DNA of 37,095 bases. Origin: Bacteroidota bacterium. GTDB lineage: Bacteria > Bacteroidota > Bacteroidia > Bacteroidales > F082. Each line of letters begins with the position of its first letter. Position 1 is the first letter of the stretch. The stretch covers positions 1 to 37,095 of the forward strand of contig JAJRQN010000205.1 of NCBI GenBank assembly GCA_024280235.1. Direction: 5' to 3'. This document shows positions 27,916-37,095 of this stretch, one piece after another. Below the pieces are notes generated by a model. The model saw only the letters and a program-made list of their open reading frames with translations. It had not been told where the DNA came from and ran no database searches. The position numbers and the translations under genes were made by a program.

Positions 27916-29120
27916 ACGAGCATTTCGTAGTCTATAAATCTTCTGCAGGGTCGGGAAAAACTACTACGCTGGTAAAAGAGTACCTGAAACTCACCCTGAA
28001 AAACCCGGGAAGTTTCAGGCATATTCTTGCTATAACGTTTACCAATAAGGCTGCTAATGAGATGAAATCCAGGATATTGGAAAGTCTGAAGGATATCTCT
28101 TCCGGAAATTTGAGTAAGAGCAACTATCCTGAAATAATGGAAGAGGCCGGACTTTCGATGGAGCAAATGACCTTCCGTGCCGGCCAATTACTGTCGCTTA
28201 TTATCCACAATTATGATGAGTTTGCCGTGAGTACCATCGACTCGTTTGTGCATCGTATTGTGCGAACTTTTGCTGCTGACCTGAAACTTCCACACGGTTT
28301 TGAGGTGATTATTGACACAGCCGACCTGATTCCGTTTATCGTTGAAGATATTTATGATAAGTTGGGACATGACAACGCTTTTACAGAGATATTACTCCGC
28401 TTTGTTATGTCGCAGGTTGAGCAGGAGAAAAGTTACGATTTAACCAAAGACTTGTCGGCTTTTATAAAAAAGCAGTTGGGAGAAGAGCAAGCCAGTGTGC
28501 CTGACAGCCTTTCGCCTGCCGATTTTCTTCAGAACATACAAAGGCTTCGTAAGTCCGTTTTTTCGGCACGGGCGGCTATCCAAAAACAAGCCCGACAAAG
28601 TTTGGAGGTCATTAAGGAAGCCGGTCTTTTGGTCAACGACTTTTTTTATGGGAAAAATGGCGTTGGAGGTTATTTCAAAAGGCTATCCGAATGGCCTTTA
28701 GCATTGAAAAGCCTTTTGCCCAACAGTTATGTGGTAAAAGCTATAGAGCAGGATGTGTGGTATTCCGCAACCACGAAGAGCGACATCAAAATCCGTATTG
28801 ATGGTATCTCTCCAAAACTGAAAAGCAGTCTGGAGGCCATCCGAAAAAATATTTCGTTTTATGCTATTCGACAGTTGGTGTACAACAACATTTACGAGAT
28901 GGCCCTTATAGGCGAAATAAGACAGCTTTTTGGCAGCTTTACGGAGAGAACACGCAAGGTGCACATCTCTGAATTTAACAAACGTATCCATCGGGAGATT
29001 GCAGGACAACCCGTTCCGTTTATTTATGAACGGCTGGGAAGACGATATCGTTATTTTCTTATCGACGAATTTCAGGACACCTCTCTATTGCAGTGGAACA
29101 ATCTGTTGCCATTGTTGTAG
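27912..29120 (+). CDS. UvrD/RecB-family helicase-nuclease (AddA-like), N-terminal part, ended by an in-frame TAG
   Basis: Walker A [52 protein letters not shown]. ATGA overlap with the tamB stop. Confidence 0.88.
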   Translation: [402 protein letters not shown]

Positions 29121-29147
29121 GAGTCGCTTGCCAACGGATATTTCAAC

Positions 29148-31070
29148 ATGGTAGTAGGTGATGCCAAGCAGGCCATTTACCGTTTTCGTAGTGGTGAAGT
29201 GGAACTTTTTACCCACCTTCCCAGGCTTTACGGGCTAGAGATGAATCAGGTAAATATCCAGCGCGAGCAGACTTTGATGCGAAACTTTAGTGAAAAAGAT
29301 CTGAAAATAAATTACCGTTCCCGGGAAGAGATTATCCGGTTTAATAATGATTTTTTCAGTTTTGCAGGAAAGAACCTCACGGGAGGTTTTAACGAAGTTT
29401 ATACCCATGTTGCACAGCAGGTTCCTCCTGTAAAGAAAAAGACGGGCGGGTACGTATCAATGGAGTTCATTCCTTCCGAAAATACAGCCGATTTTAAAGA
29501 AAAGAGATTAAGCAAGATTGGGGAATTTGTTAGAGAAGCTGTCGGGAAAAATTATCCGCTGAAAGAGATTTGTATCCTGACACTGGATAACAATTCGGTA
29601 GCGGAGATTACGACTTATTTGTTGCAACATCGTATTCCGGTGGTTTCTTCCGAATCGATGTTGCTGACCACTTCGCCGAAAGTGCGGCTTACGGTGGCTT
29701 TAATGAAGCTGCTTACTGAAAGTAACAACAGGCTTTTCTTTGCTGAATTTCTCATCAACTTACTTTTGGTTTTTCGGTCAGACAAAAAGTTTCATACCCT
29801 TTACAATGAAGCTATCGGGCAGGTGCATCCGCTGACATTTGTTTTAGATAAATTCGGAATAACGCTCTCTCCGGTCGAAATTTTAAGGACACGCAGCGTT
29901 TATGAGATAGCCGGAGAGGTTATCAGAAGTATGACAGACACGAGTATTCCGGATATTTTTCTACAATTTTTTATGGATTTTATTTTTGATAAAGAGTTGA
30001 TTTACAACAATTCACTGCCTGCATTTATTCAGCTTTGGGAAGAGAAGAAGGCTAAAGAGAGCATCGTTTTGCCGGAAGGAATGGAAGCCGTTCAGGTGAT
30101 GACTGCCCACAAAGCCAAAGGGCTGAAATTCGGAGTCGTGATTGCTGACCTGCATGCCATGCGAAACCCGCTTACACACGAGCAGTATTGGGAAGACCTT
30201 CAACTTCCGGAGTTGGGAAATGTTGCCTCTGTCCTGCTCAACATCAGTAAAGATGATTTGGAAATAGTCAGCAGAAAAGCAGTCTATGAGCACGAAAGAG
30301 CAAAAACAGATTTAGATTTCCTTAATAAGATTTATGTGTCCTTTACCCGTTCTGTGGACACTCTATTCCTGATAGGTAGTGTTTTACAAAGCAGAAGCAA
30401 AGATTATTTCTCCAGTTATCTTGTTGGTTTTCTCAAGAGTAAAGCCTTGTGGAAAGAGGAAAAACTGCATTATGAATGGGGTAAGTTTCCAAAATCAGTA
30501 GATGCCGGTGAAGAGGCCAAAGAAGAGAAAACTGTTGCTTTGTCCCGCAATTTCTCCACATCGTGGCACAAATACCTCGACATCGCACCGGTGGATGAAA
30601 TCTATTGGGAAGCGTTGGGACAAGGAGTGCAGCGTACATTCGGCAAGTTGCTACACGCCATTTTGTCAAAAATAAAATATGCTGAAGAAGCAGAGCAACA
30701 GGTGGAAGCCTATCGCTATTCAGGGATATTGGATGAAGCAGAGGCTCACCATTTCAACCTGCTTCTAAAAAAAGTTTTTGCTCATCCCGATTTAAAACGT
30801 TATTATAATAAAGGAGTGGTAATAAAAACCGAAACAGAGCTTTATGATGCAGATAAAGGCCGGCTTTTGCGTCCTGACAGGGTGGTGCTTGCCGGAAACA
30901 CGCTGACTATCCTCGACTACAAAACTGGTGTAAGAGAAGATAAGATAGAAAAGAAATACCGAAAGCAGGTAAACGGATACGGCGAAGTATATGCCCGCCT
31001 CGGGTTCAAAAATATTGAGAAAAAACTGATCTACATTCACGAAGACGCTGTGGAAGTCGTGGATTTATAG
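29148..31070 (+). CDS. UvrD/RecB-family helicase-nuclease (AddA-like), C-terminal part
   Basis: Same frame as the previous ORF: after TAG it reads [47 protein letters not shown] is a helicase motif; [22 protein letters not shown]...[10 protein letters not shown] is the C-terminal PD-(D/E)XK nuclease motif. Confidence 0.88.
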   Translation: [640 protein letters not shown]

Positions 31071-31186
31071 GCCGGCAAGGTGTACTTTGTGTCATTTTTT
31101 TACGATGGAGAGATACAGCCGACTGTGTTTTATAAAACCCTTTACAGGAAAGTTTCATGTCCAGATATTATTTTGTGAAATTACAC

Positions 31187-31194
31187 TAACTTTG
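31187..31194 (+). promoter_or_regulatory. -7 box candidate (TAACTTTG) upstream of ppk1
   Basis: Matches TAnnTTTG about 50 nt upstream of the ppk1 start; no well-spaced -33 box is obvious. Confidence 0.3.
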
Positions 31195-31245
31195 TAACGA
31201 TATTTTTCACGATTTATCTTTAAACAACTTCAATAATAACAGATT

Positions 31246-33306
31246 ATGGTAAAAGCGAAAAAAACCATCAATCGTGAAATTTCCTGGCTTCACTTCAACG
31301 GCAGAGTTTTACAAGAAGCCATGGATACTCACAATCCATTGATTGAACGGTTGCGTTTTCTCGGGATTTTCTCCAACAACCGCGATGAGTTTTTCAGGGT
31401 TCGCATTGCCACACTTCGGCGGCTGATAGAGATGGAAAAAACCCGTGATCAGAATCTTGGGTTTGCTCCTAAAAGAATCCTGAAAGAAGCCACGGATCTT
31501 GTGGCTGTTCAGGAAAAGAAGTACAACGAAACTTTTCTTGCCATCAAAAATCAGCTGAGAGAAAACCAGATTTATTTTGTGGATGAAACAGAACTGATTG
31601 CTGAACAAGGACATTTTGTACGGCAGTTTTTTACAGAACATCTTCGTCCGTTTTTGTTTCCCATTATGCTTAAGAACCTGAAGAGTCCCGGTTTGCTCCG
31701 CGACAAATTTATCTACCTTGCTGTTGTTCTGCACGATTCAAAGGGGAGAGAAGAGGATGATTATGCACTTATTATGGTTCCCACTCACCATTTTTCAAGA
31801 TTTCTGCTTCTTCCTGATTATCAGGGAAAAAAGTATATTATGATGCTGGACGATGTGATTCGTTTTGGGCTGAAGGAGGTTTTTAAAGCTTTCGACTTTG
31901 ACACCTTTGCCGCCTACACCATTAAGTGTACCCGTGATGCCGAACTTGACATCGACAACGACTTTTCAAAAAGTTTCTATGAACTAATGAGCGAAAGCCT
32001 GGAACAGCGAAAAAGAGGGCTGCCCGTTCGTTTTGTTTACGACAATGAAATACCTCCGGTTCTTTTAAAGCGGCTGCTGAAAAGGTTAAAAATTTCGGAG
32101 GATGACAGTCTTCGCGGCGGCGGTCGTTATCACAACTTTCGCGATTTTATCGGATTTCCCAATCTCGGCGACCGCAGCCTGGTTTATCCTAAAATGAAGC
32201 CTTTGCCACACCCGTTGCTGAAAGAAAATACTAACATTCTGAAAGTAATAAGGCATCAGGACATAATGTTACATTATCCATATCAGTCATTTCAGTATCT
32301 TGTGGACCTGCTTCGTGAGGCCTCCATCGATCCAAAGGTAAGAGCCATAAAGATGACTTTTTACCGTGCTGCCCGTGATTCCAATGTTATCAACGCACTG
32401 ATAAATGCAGCCCGAAATGGAAAAAAAGTTACTGTATTTCTTGAAATTCAGGCACGTTTTGATGAAAAAGCCAACATCTATTGGGCTGGCAGGCTGAAAG
32501 AGGAAGGCGTGAAAATTATTAAAAATCTACCAGGCTATAAAGTCCATGCCAAGCTGATGCTGATAAGACGAAAAGAAGATGGTGAGAACATATATTATGC
32601 CCACATCAGTACGGGTAATTTCAACGAATCTACTGCACGAATTTATGCCGATGACGGGCTTTTCACCGCCAACAAGGAGATTGGTAAAGAAGTCAACATG
32701 CTGTTTCATTTGCTGGAATCACCTTATACGCCACCACTGTTCAAACATCTCCTTGTTGCCCCATACTATATGCGACGGAATATCCTCCGGCTGTTAAATA
32801 GTGAAATGAAGAATGCAAAAGCCGGTCGCGAAGCTTGGATAATCATTAAGATGAACAGCCTTGTGGACAGAAAACTGGTGCGAAAGTTAAGTCAGGCTTC
32901 CAACGCCGGCGTAAAGATTAAAATTATTTGTCGCGGAATATGTGTGTTGGTTCCGGGAATACCGGGATTTAGCGAGAATATTGATGTGGTGGGTGTTGTG
33001 GACAAATTTCTGGAGCATTCGCGTCTTATGGTTTTTGGTAACGGCGGTCATCCGCTTTACTATATCTCGTCTGCAGACTGGATGATTCGTAATTTTGACC
33101 ATCGCTTTGAAGTGGCCTGCCCAATATACGATAACAAAATTCAGGAAGAGTTGATGCATATGTTGAAAACGCAGCTTTCTGATAATGTCAAGGCAAGATA
33201 CATCAACAGCGAGCCTATCAATCAATATAAGCTACCTGCATCTGCTGAAAAAGCCATACGTTCACAGTTTGTCCTCTATGATTATTTTGAGAAGTTGGCG
33301 AAATAA
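31246..33306 (+). CDS. ppk1: Polyphosphate kinase 1
   Basis: REISWLHFNGRVLQEA, IERLRFLGIFSNNRDEFFRVRIATLRR, MLHYPYQSFQYLVDLLREASIDPKVRAIKMTFYRAARDSNVINALI, KVHAKLMLIRRK...HISTGNFNESTARIYADDGLFT. Confidence 0.98.
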   Translation: MVKAKKTINREISWLHFNGRVLQEAMDTHNPLIERLRFLGIFSNNRDEFFRVRIATLRRLIEMEKTRDQNLGFAPKRILKEATDLVAVQEKKYNETFLAIKNQLRENQIYFVDETELIAEQGHFVRQFFTEHLRPFLFPIMLKNLKSPGLLRDKFIYLAVVLHDSKGREEDDYALIMVPTHHFSRFLLLPDYQGKKYIMMLDDVIRFGLKEVFKAFDFDTFAAYTIKCTRDAELDIDNDFSKSFYELMSESLEQRKRGLPVRFVYDNEIPPVLLKRLLKRLKISEDDSLRGGGRYHNFRDFIGFPNLGDRSLVYPKMKPLPHPLLKENTNILKVIRHQDIMLHYPYQSFQYLVDLLREASIDPKVRAIKMTFYRAARDSNVINALINAARNGKKVTVFLEIQARFDEKANIYWAGRLKEEGVKIIKNLPGYKVHAKLMLIRRKEDGENIYYAHISTGNFNESTARIYADDGLFTANKEIGKEVNMLFHLLESPYTPPLFKHLLVAPYYMRRNILRLLNSEMKNAKAGREAWIIIKMNSLVDRKLVRKLSQASNAGVKIKIICRGICVLVPGIPGFSENIDVVGVVDKFLEHSRLMVFGNGGHPLYYISSADWMIRNFDHRFEVACPIYDNKIQEELMHMLKTQLSDNVKARYINSEPINQYKLPASAEKAIRSQFVLYDYFEKLAK

Positions 33307-33367
33307 GGAAGACACAAGCGGATACTTGCGCCATTTATTAGCACAAAAAAATAAAAATAAAAAAATA

Positions 33368-33398
33368 TTGGTCAGTTCAAAGAATGTTACTATTTTTG
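33368..33398 (+). promoter_or_regulatory. Bacteroidetes primary-sigma promoter upstream of rpsO
   Basis: TTGG (33368-33371) - 19 nt - TATTTTTG (33391-33398), about 29 nt upstream of the rpsO ATG; consistent with TTTG-N19-TAnnTTTG. Confidence 0.6.
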
Positions 33399-33426
33399 CA
33401 CCCCAAATTCAAGAAATAAATTTACT

Positions 33427-33696
33427 ATGTATTTATCCGTAGAAGAGAAGAAAGAAATTTTTGCAAAGTACGGTAAGGATGATCAGGATACCGGATCGGC
33501 AGAAGGCCAGATCGCACTGTTTACCTACCGTATTAAACATCTTACAGAGCATCTGAAGCGAAACAAAAAAGACGTGTTTACGCAACGGTCGCTCGTTCGC
33601 ATGGTTGGAAAGCGCAGGAAACTGCTGGAATATCTCAAAGAAAAGGATATCGAAAGATACCGTGCCATTATCAAACAACTAGGGCTAAGAAAGTAG
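33427..33696 (+). CDS. rpsO: 30S ribosomal protein S15
   Basis: DTGSAEGQIALFTYRIKHLTEHLKRNKKDVFTQRSLVRMVGKRRKLLEYLKEKDIERYRAIIKQLGLRK. Confidence 0.98.
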   Translation: MYLSVEEKKEIFAKYGKDDQDTGSAEGQIALFTYRIKHLTEHLKRNKKDVFTQRSLVRMVGKRRKLLEYLKEKDIERYRAIIKQLGLRK

Positions 33697-33709
33697 ATAT
33701 GCCCTATTT

Positions 33710-33747
33710 CACAAAAAAAGGCAATTATTCGATTGCCTTTTTTTGTG
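33710..33747 (+). terminator. Rho-independent terminator after rpsO (near-symmetric)
   Basis: 15-bp perfect stem CACAAAAAAAGGCAA / TTGCCTTTTTTTGTG with an 8-nt loop and T7 in the 3' arm. Confidence 0.9.
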
Positions 33748-33893
33748 TTTATGCAGGCTACAACTACCCTCCGACTTTCCTAAAATAGTTTTTCCGGTAC
33801 AAGTTACGGGGTATTCAGTATAACAATCTTAGAAACAGTAGCTTATACGGCCTGCAATAATTAAAACGAAATAAAAACATTAAAAAAATATTT

Positions 33894-36029
33894 ATGTCAG
33901 CACAAGCTATCACAAAAACATTTCAAATGGCAGATGGCACAACCATCTCCATCGAAACCGGCAGACTTGCCAAACAAGCTGACGGATCAGCAGTAGTAAA
34001 GATGGGAAATACCATGCTTCTCGCTACCGTAGTTGCCGCTCAGGAAGCAAAGGAAAATGTGGATTTTATGCCACTTTCTGTAGATTATAAAGAACAATAT
34101 TCGGCTACCGGAAAATTCCCCGGCGGCTTTTTCAAACGCGAAGGTCGTCCTTCGGAATATGAAATTCTTATCTCCCGGCTGGTGGACCGCGCCTTACGAC
34201 CTCTGTTTCCGGCAAATTTCCATGCCGAAACTCAGGTTATCATTCAACTTATTTCGGGTGGTGATGATGTAGCCCCTGATGCGCTTGCCGCACTCGCTGC
34301 TTCTTCCGCACTCGCCGTTTCTGACATCCCTTTTCACGGACCTATCTCTGAGGTCAGAGTTGCTTTTATCGATGATAAATTTGTTATCAATCCGAGCATC
34401 AGTCAAATGGAAGAAGCTAATCTTGAACTTATGGTTGCTGCCAGCGAAGACAACATAATGATGGTGGAAGGCGAGATGAAAGAAGTCTCCGAATCCCTCA
34501 TGTTGGAGGCAATTAAAGCAGCACATGAAGCTATCAAAATTCAATGCCGTGCACAGAATGAGCTGGCTGCCATGGTTGAAAAATCACAACCCAAACGTGA
34601 GTATTGCCATGAGACTAATGATGAAACGTTGCAAAAACAGGTCAAAGAGGCCACTTTCCAAAAATGCTACGACATAGCCTTGCAGGGAAACCCTGACAAA
34701 AACGCCCGTTCGGAAGCTTTTAAAGCTGTTCGTAATGAATTTATCGAGAGCCTCACGGAAGAAGAAAAAACCGCGAAGACAGACATGGTGAAACGCTATT
34801 TTCACGATGTGGAAAAAGAAGCTCTCCGTCAGGCTCTTCTGAACAGTAGAACCCGCATGGATGGCCGGAAGTTAAATGAAATCCGCCCCATTTGGAGCGA
34901 AGTGAACTATCTGCCTTCTGCACATGGATCATCTATCTTTACACGTGGCGAAACACAGGCATTGGTAACTTGTACTTTAGGTAACAAAATGAACGAACAG
35001 ATGATCGATGGCGCAGTTTTTGATGGTACATCCAAGTTCATCTTGCATTATAACTTTCCGGGATTTTCCACCGGCGAAGTTCGGCGTTTCGGCAGTCCGG
35101 GACGGCGCGAAATAGGCCATGGTAACCTCGCTATGCGTGCACTGAAATTTGTCCTCCCCGAAGGTGATGACAATCCCTACACCATCCGTATCGTCTCTAA
35201 CATTCTAGAATCCAATGGCTCCTCTTCCATGGCAACGGTTTGTGGCGGGACATTAGCGCTTATGGATGCAGGCGTAAAAATTCAAAAACCCGTTGCAGGT
35301 ATCGCCATGGGGCTGATTACCGATACGGAAACAAAAAAATATGCCATCCTTTCCGATATCCTCGGCGATGAAGACCACTTCGGCGACATGGATTTCAAAG
35401 TAACCGGAACGAAAGACGGTATTACCGCCTGCCAGATGGACATCAAAGTAGATGGCTTACCTTACGAAGTATTAGAAGAAGCGCTGGAACAAGCCCGTCA
35501 GGGTCGTCTGCACATCTTGGGCGAAATGGCCAAGACCATCACAGAACCGCGTTCGGACTACAAAGAAAATGTCCCGCGCATAGAACGCATGTTAATTGCC
35601 AAAGAATTTATCGGTGCTGTGATTGGCCCCGGCGGAAAAGTCATTCAGGAAATGCAACGTGAGACAGGCGCTACTATTGTCATCGAAGAAGTTGGAAATA
35701 ATGGCGTTATCGACATTGTCTCTCCTGACAAAGCCTCCATTGAAGCAGCCAAAGCACGAATCAAAGGCATTGTGGCCATTCCGGAAGTAGGCGAAGTTTA
35801 CGAAGGAACCATCAAAAGCATTGTTCCTTTTGGCGCCTTTGTAGAAATTCTTCCCGGCAAGGAAGGGTTGCTCCACATTTCCGAAATCGACTGGCATCGC
35901 ATTGAAAAAGTTGAAAGCGTTCTGCACGAAGGTGAAAAGGTAAAAGTGAAACTTATCGGTGTAGATGAGCGTAACGGCAAAATGAAACTTTCGCGTAAAG
36001 CACTGATTAAAAGACCCGAAAGAAATTAA
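33894..36029 (+). CDS. pnp: Polyribonucleotide nucleotidyltransferase (PNPase)
   Basis: [62 protein letters not shown] domain [20 protein letters not shown]1 domain [33 protein letters not shown]. Confidence 0.99.
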   Translation: MSAQAITKTFQMADGTTISIETGRLAKQADGSAVVKMGNTMLLATVVAAQEAKENVDFMPLSVDYKEQYSATGKFPGGFFKREGRPSEYEILISRLVDRALRPLFPANFHAETQVIIQLISGGDDVAPDALAALAASSALAVSDIPFHGPISEVRVAFIDDKFVINPSISQMEEANLELMVAASEDNIMMVEGEMKEVSESLMLEAIKAAHEAIKIQCRAQNELAAMVEKSQPKREYCHETNDETLQKQVKEATFQKCYDIALQGNPDKNARSEAFKAVRNEFIESLTEEEKTAKTDMVKRYFHDVEKEALRQALLNSRTRMDGRKLNEIRPIWSEVNYLPSAHGSSIFTRGETQALVTCTLGNKMNEQMIDGAVFDGTSKFILHYNFPGFSTGEVRRFGSPGRREIGHGNLAMRALKFVLPEGDDNPYTIRIVSNILESNGSSSMATVCGGTLALMDAGVKIQKPVAGIAMGLITDTETKKYAILSDILGDEDHFGDMDFKVTGTKDGITACQMDIKVDGLPYEVLEEALEQARQGRLHILGEMAKTITEPRSDYKENVPRIERMLIAKEFIGAVIGPGGKVIQEMQRETGATIVIEEVGNNGVIDIVSPDKASIEAAKARIKGIVAIPEVGEVYEGTIKSIVPFGAFVEILPGKEGLLHISEIDWHRIEKVESVLHEGEKVKVKLIGVDERNGKMKLSRKALIKRPERN

Positions 36030-36097
36030 TTTTCGGGAACGAAACTTTTCATTACAATAAACGTAGTCAATAAACCAAAAACAGAAGGAAGATAAGC

Positions 36098-36958
36098 ATG
36101 AGGCAGCTTAAAATCACCAAGCAGGTAACCAACCGTGAAACCGCATCGTTAGACAAATACTTGCAGGAAATCGGGAAAGTTGATTTGATTACAGCAGAAC
36201 AAGAAGTTGAACTGGCCAGAAGGATAAAACAGGGTGATAAAAAGGCCTTGGAAGAGTTGACAAAAGCCAACCTGAGATTTGTGGTTTCTGTTTCAAAACA
36301 GTACCAAAATCAGGGTTTAAGCCTTCCCGACCTCATTAATGAAGGGAATCTCGGACTTATCAAAGCGGCACAACGTTTTGATGAAACCCGTGGTTTCAAA
36401 TTCATTTCGTACGCCGTGTGGTGGATTCGTCAGTCTATTCTTCAGGCATTGGCCGAGCAATCGCGTATTGTCCGCCTGCCATTGAATAAGATCGGCTCCA
36501 TCAACAAGATTAACAAAGCTACGGCAAAGCTGGAGCAGAAATACGAACGCGAACCCGACTACAAAGAGATTGCCGGAATACTGGATATGACGGTTAATGA
36601 GGTGAAAGAATCCAAGAGAAATGCCGGAAGACACGTCTCAATGGATGCTCCTCTGATTCAGGACGAAGACAACAACATGTACGACATCCTGAAAAGTGAG
36701 GAGTCAATAACGCCGGAGACAGGCTTATTGTACGAATCGTTGCGCAAGGAAATTGACCGTGCTATTTCGACACTTACCCAGCGTGAAGCCGATGTGGTCC
36801 GTTTGTATTTTGGTCTGAACGGCGGTCATCCTATGACACTTGAAGAAATCGGTGAAAAATTTGATCTGACGCGCGAGCGTGTTCGTCAAATCAAAGAAAA
36901 AGCTATTCGCCGTCTGAAACAGACTTCTCGGAGTAAAATATTGAAATCTTATTTGTAA
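36098..36958 (+). CDS. rpoD: RNA polymerase primary sigma factor (short Bacteroidetes RpoD, sigma-70)
   Basis: [83 protein letters not shown]-terminal [32 protein letters not shown]. Confidence 0.98.
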   Translation: MRQLKITKQVTNRETASLDKYLQEIGKVDLITAEQEVELARRIKQGDKKALEELTKANLRFVVSVSKQYQNQGLSLPDLINEGNLGLIKAAQRFDETRGFKFISYAVWWIRQSILQALAEQSRIVRLPLNKIGSINKINKATAKLEQKYEREPDYKEIAGILDMTVNEVKESKRNAGRHVSMDAPLIQDEDNNMYDILKSEESITPETGLLYESLRKEIDRAISTLTQREADVVRLYFGLNGGHPMTLEEIGEKFDLTRERVRQIKEKAIRRLKQTSRSKILKSYL

Positions 36959-37095
36959 TGCGAATCAAGGGTTAAAATATTAGGCTAATAAAAGCAGCAG
37001 CAATTTTACCAAATACGTGAACCATGAGGCCTTTAGTTGACCTGACCTTACTTGCTCTTTGAAAATCAGTCTTTTCTATTAACCAATTGAAGAAC

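Noticed and set aside
29118-29120. TAG as a reassigned sense codon (alternative genetic code)
   Set aside because: TAG ends several clear genes here at the expected place, including rpsO (LRK-TAG), the Ldh-family gene and the SSS symporter, so general reassignment is unlikely.
33710-33747. Near-symmetric palindrome after rpsO as a regulatory site
   Set aside because: A GC-containing stem plus T7 directly after the rpsO stop is best explained as an intrinsic terminator.
1-37095. CRISPR arrays, tRNA/rRNA genes, prophage or integrative element
   Set aside because: No regularly spaced direct repeats, tRNA-like cloverleaf or T-loop signature, integrase, transposase or phage structural gene was seen in the sequence or ORF track.

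Overview
The window looks like a Bacteroidetes (Bacteroidia-like) chromosomal segment made mostly of core housekeeping genes: lolD, a long TPR-like repeat protein, DUF554 and MscS-type membrane proteins, a bleomycin-hydrolase-type peptidase, SUI1, a YegS-type lipid kinase, a malate/lactate dehydrogenase family enzyme, DUF3127, EamA, kdsA, a gmhA-gmhB-SSS symporter-glnN (GSIII) gene block, tsaD divergent from tamB, an AddA/RecB-like helicase-nuclease, ppk1, rpsO, pnp and rpoD. I see no CRISPR array, rRNA, tRNA, complete IS element or phage. The main points of interest are: (i) tamB split by an apparent 1-nt frameshift at an A7 run, and the translationally coupled helicase gene right after it split by one in-frame TAG; (ii) a small accessory pocket at about 11.35-12.55 kb with a 178-bp MITE-like element (12-bp perfect inverted repeats ending in TA) abutting the start codon of an orphan, possibly nuclease-like ORF, followed by a GC-rich, strongly structured noncoding segment that may be an undescribed RNA or interspersed element; (iii) a 555-bp AT-rich intergenic region upstream of an outer-membrane beta-barrel gene with several promoter-like boxes and possible structure. 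No clear novel multi-gene system is evident. All family names come from reading the translations; no database search was run.
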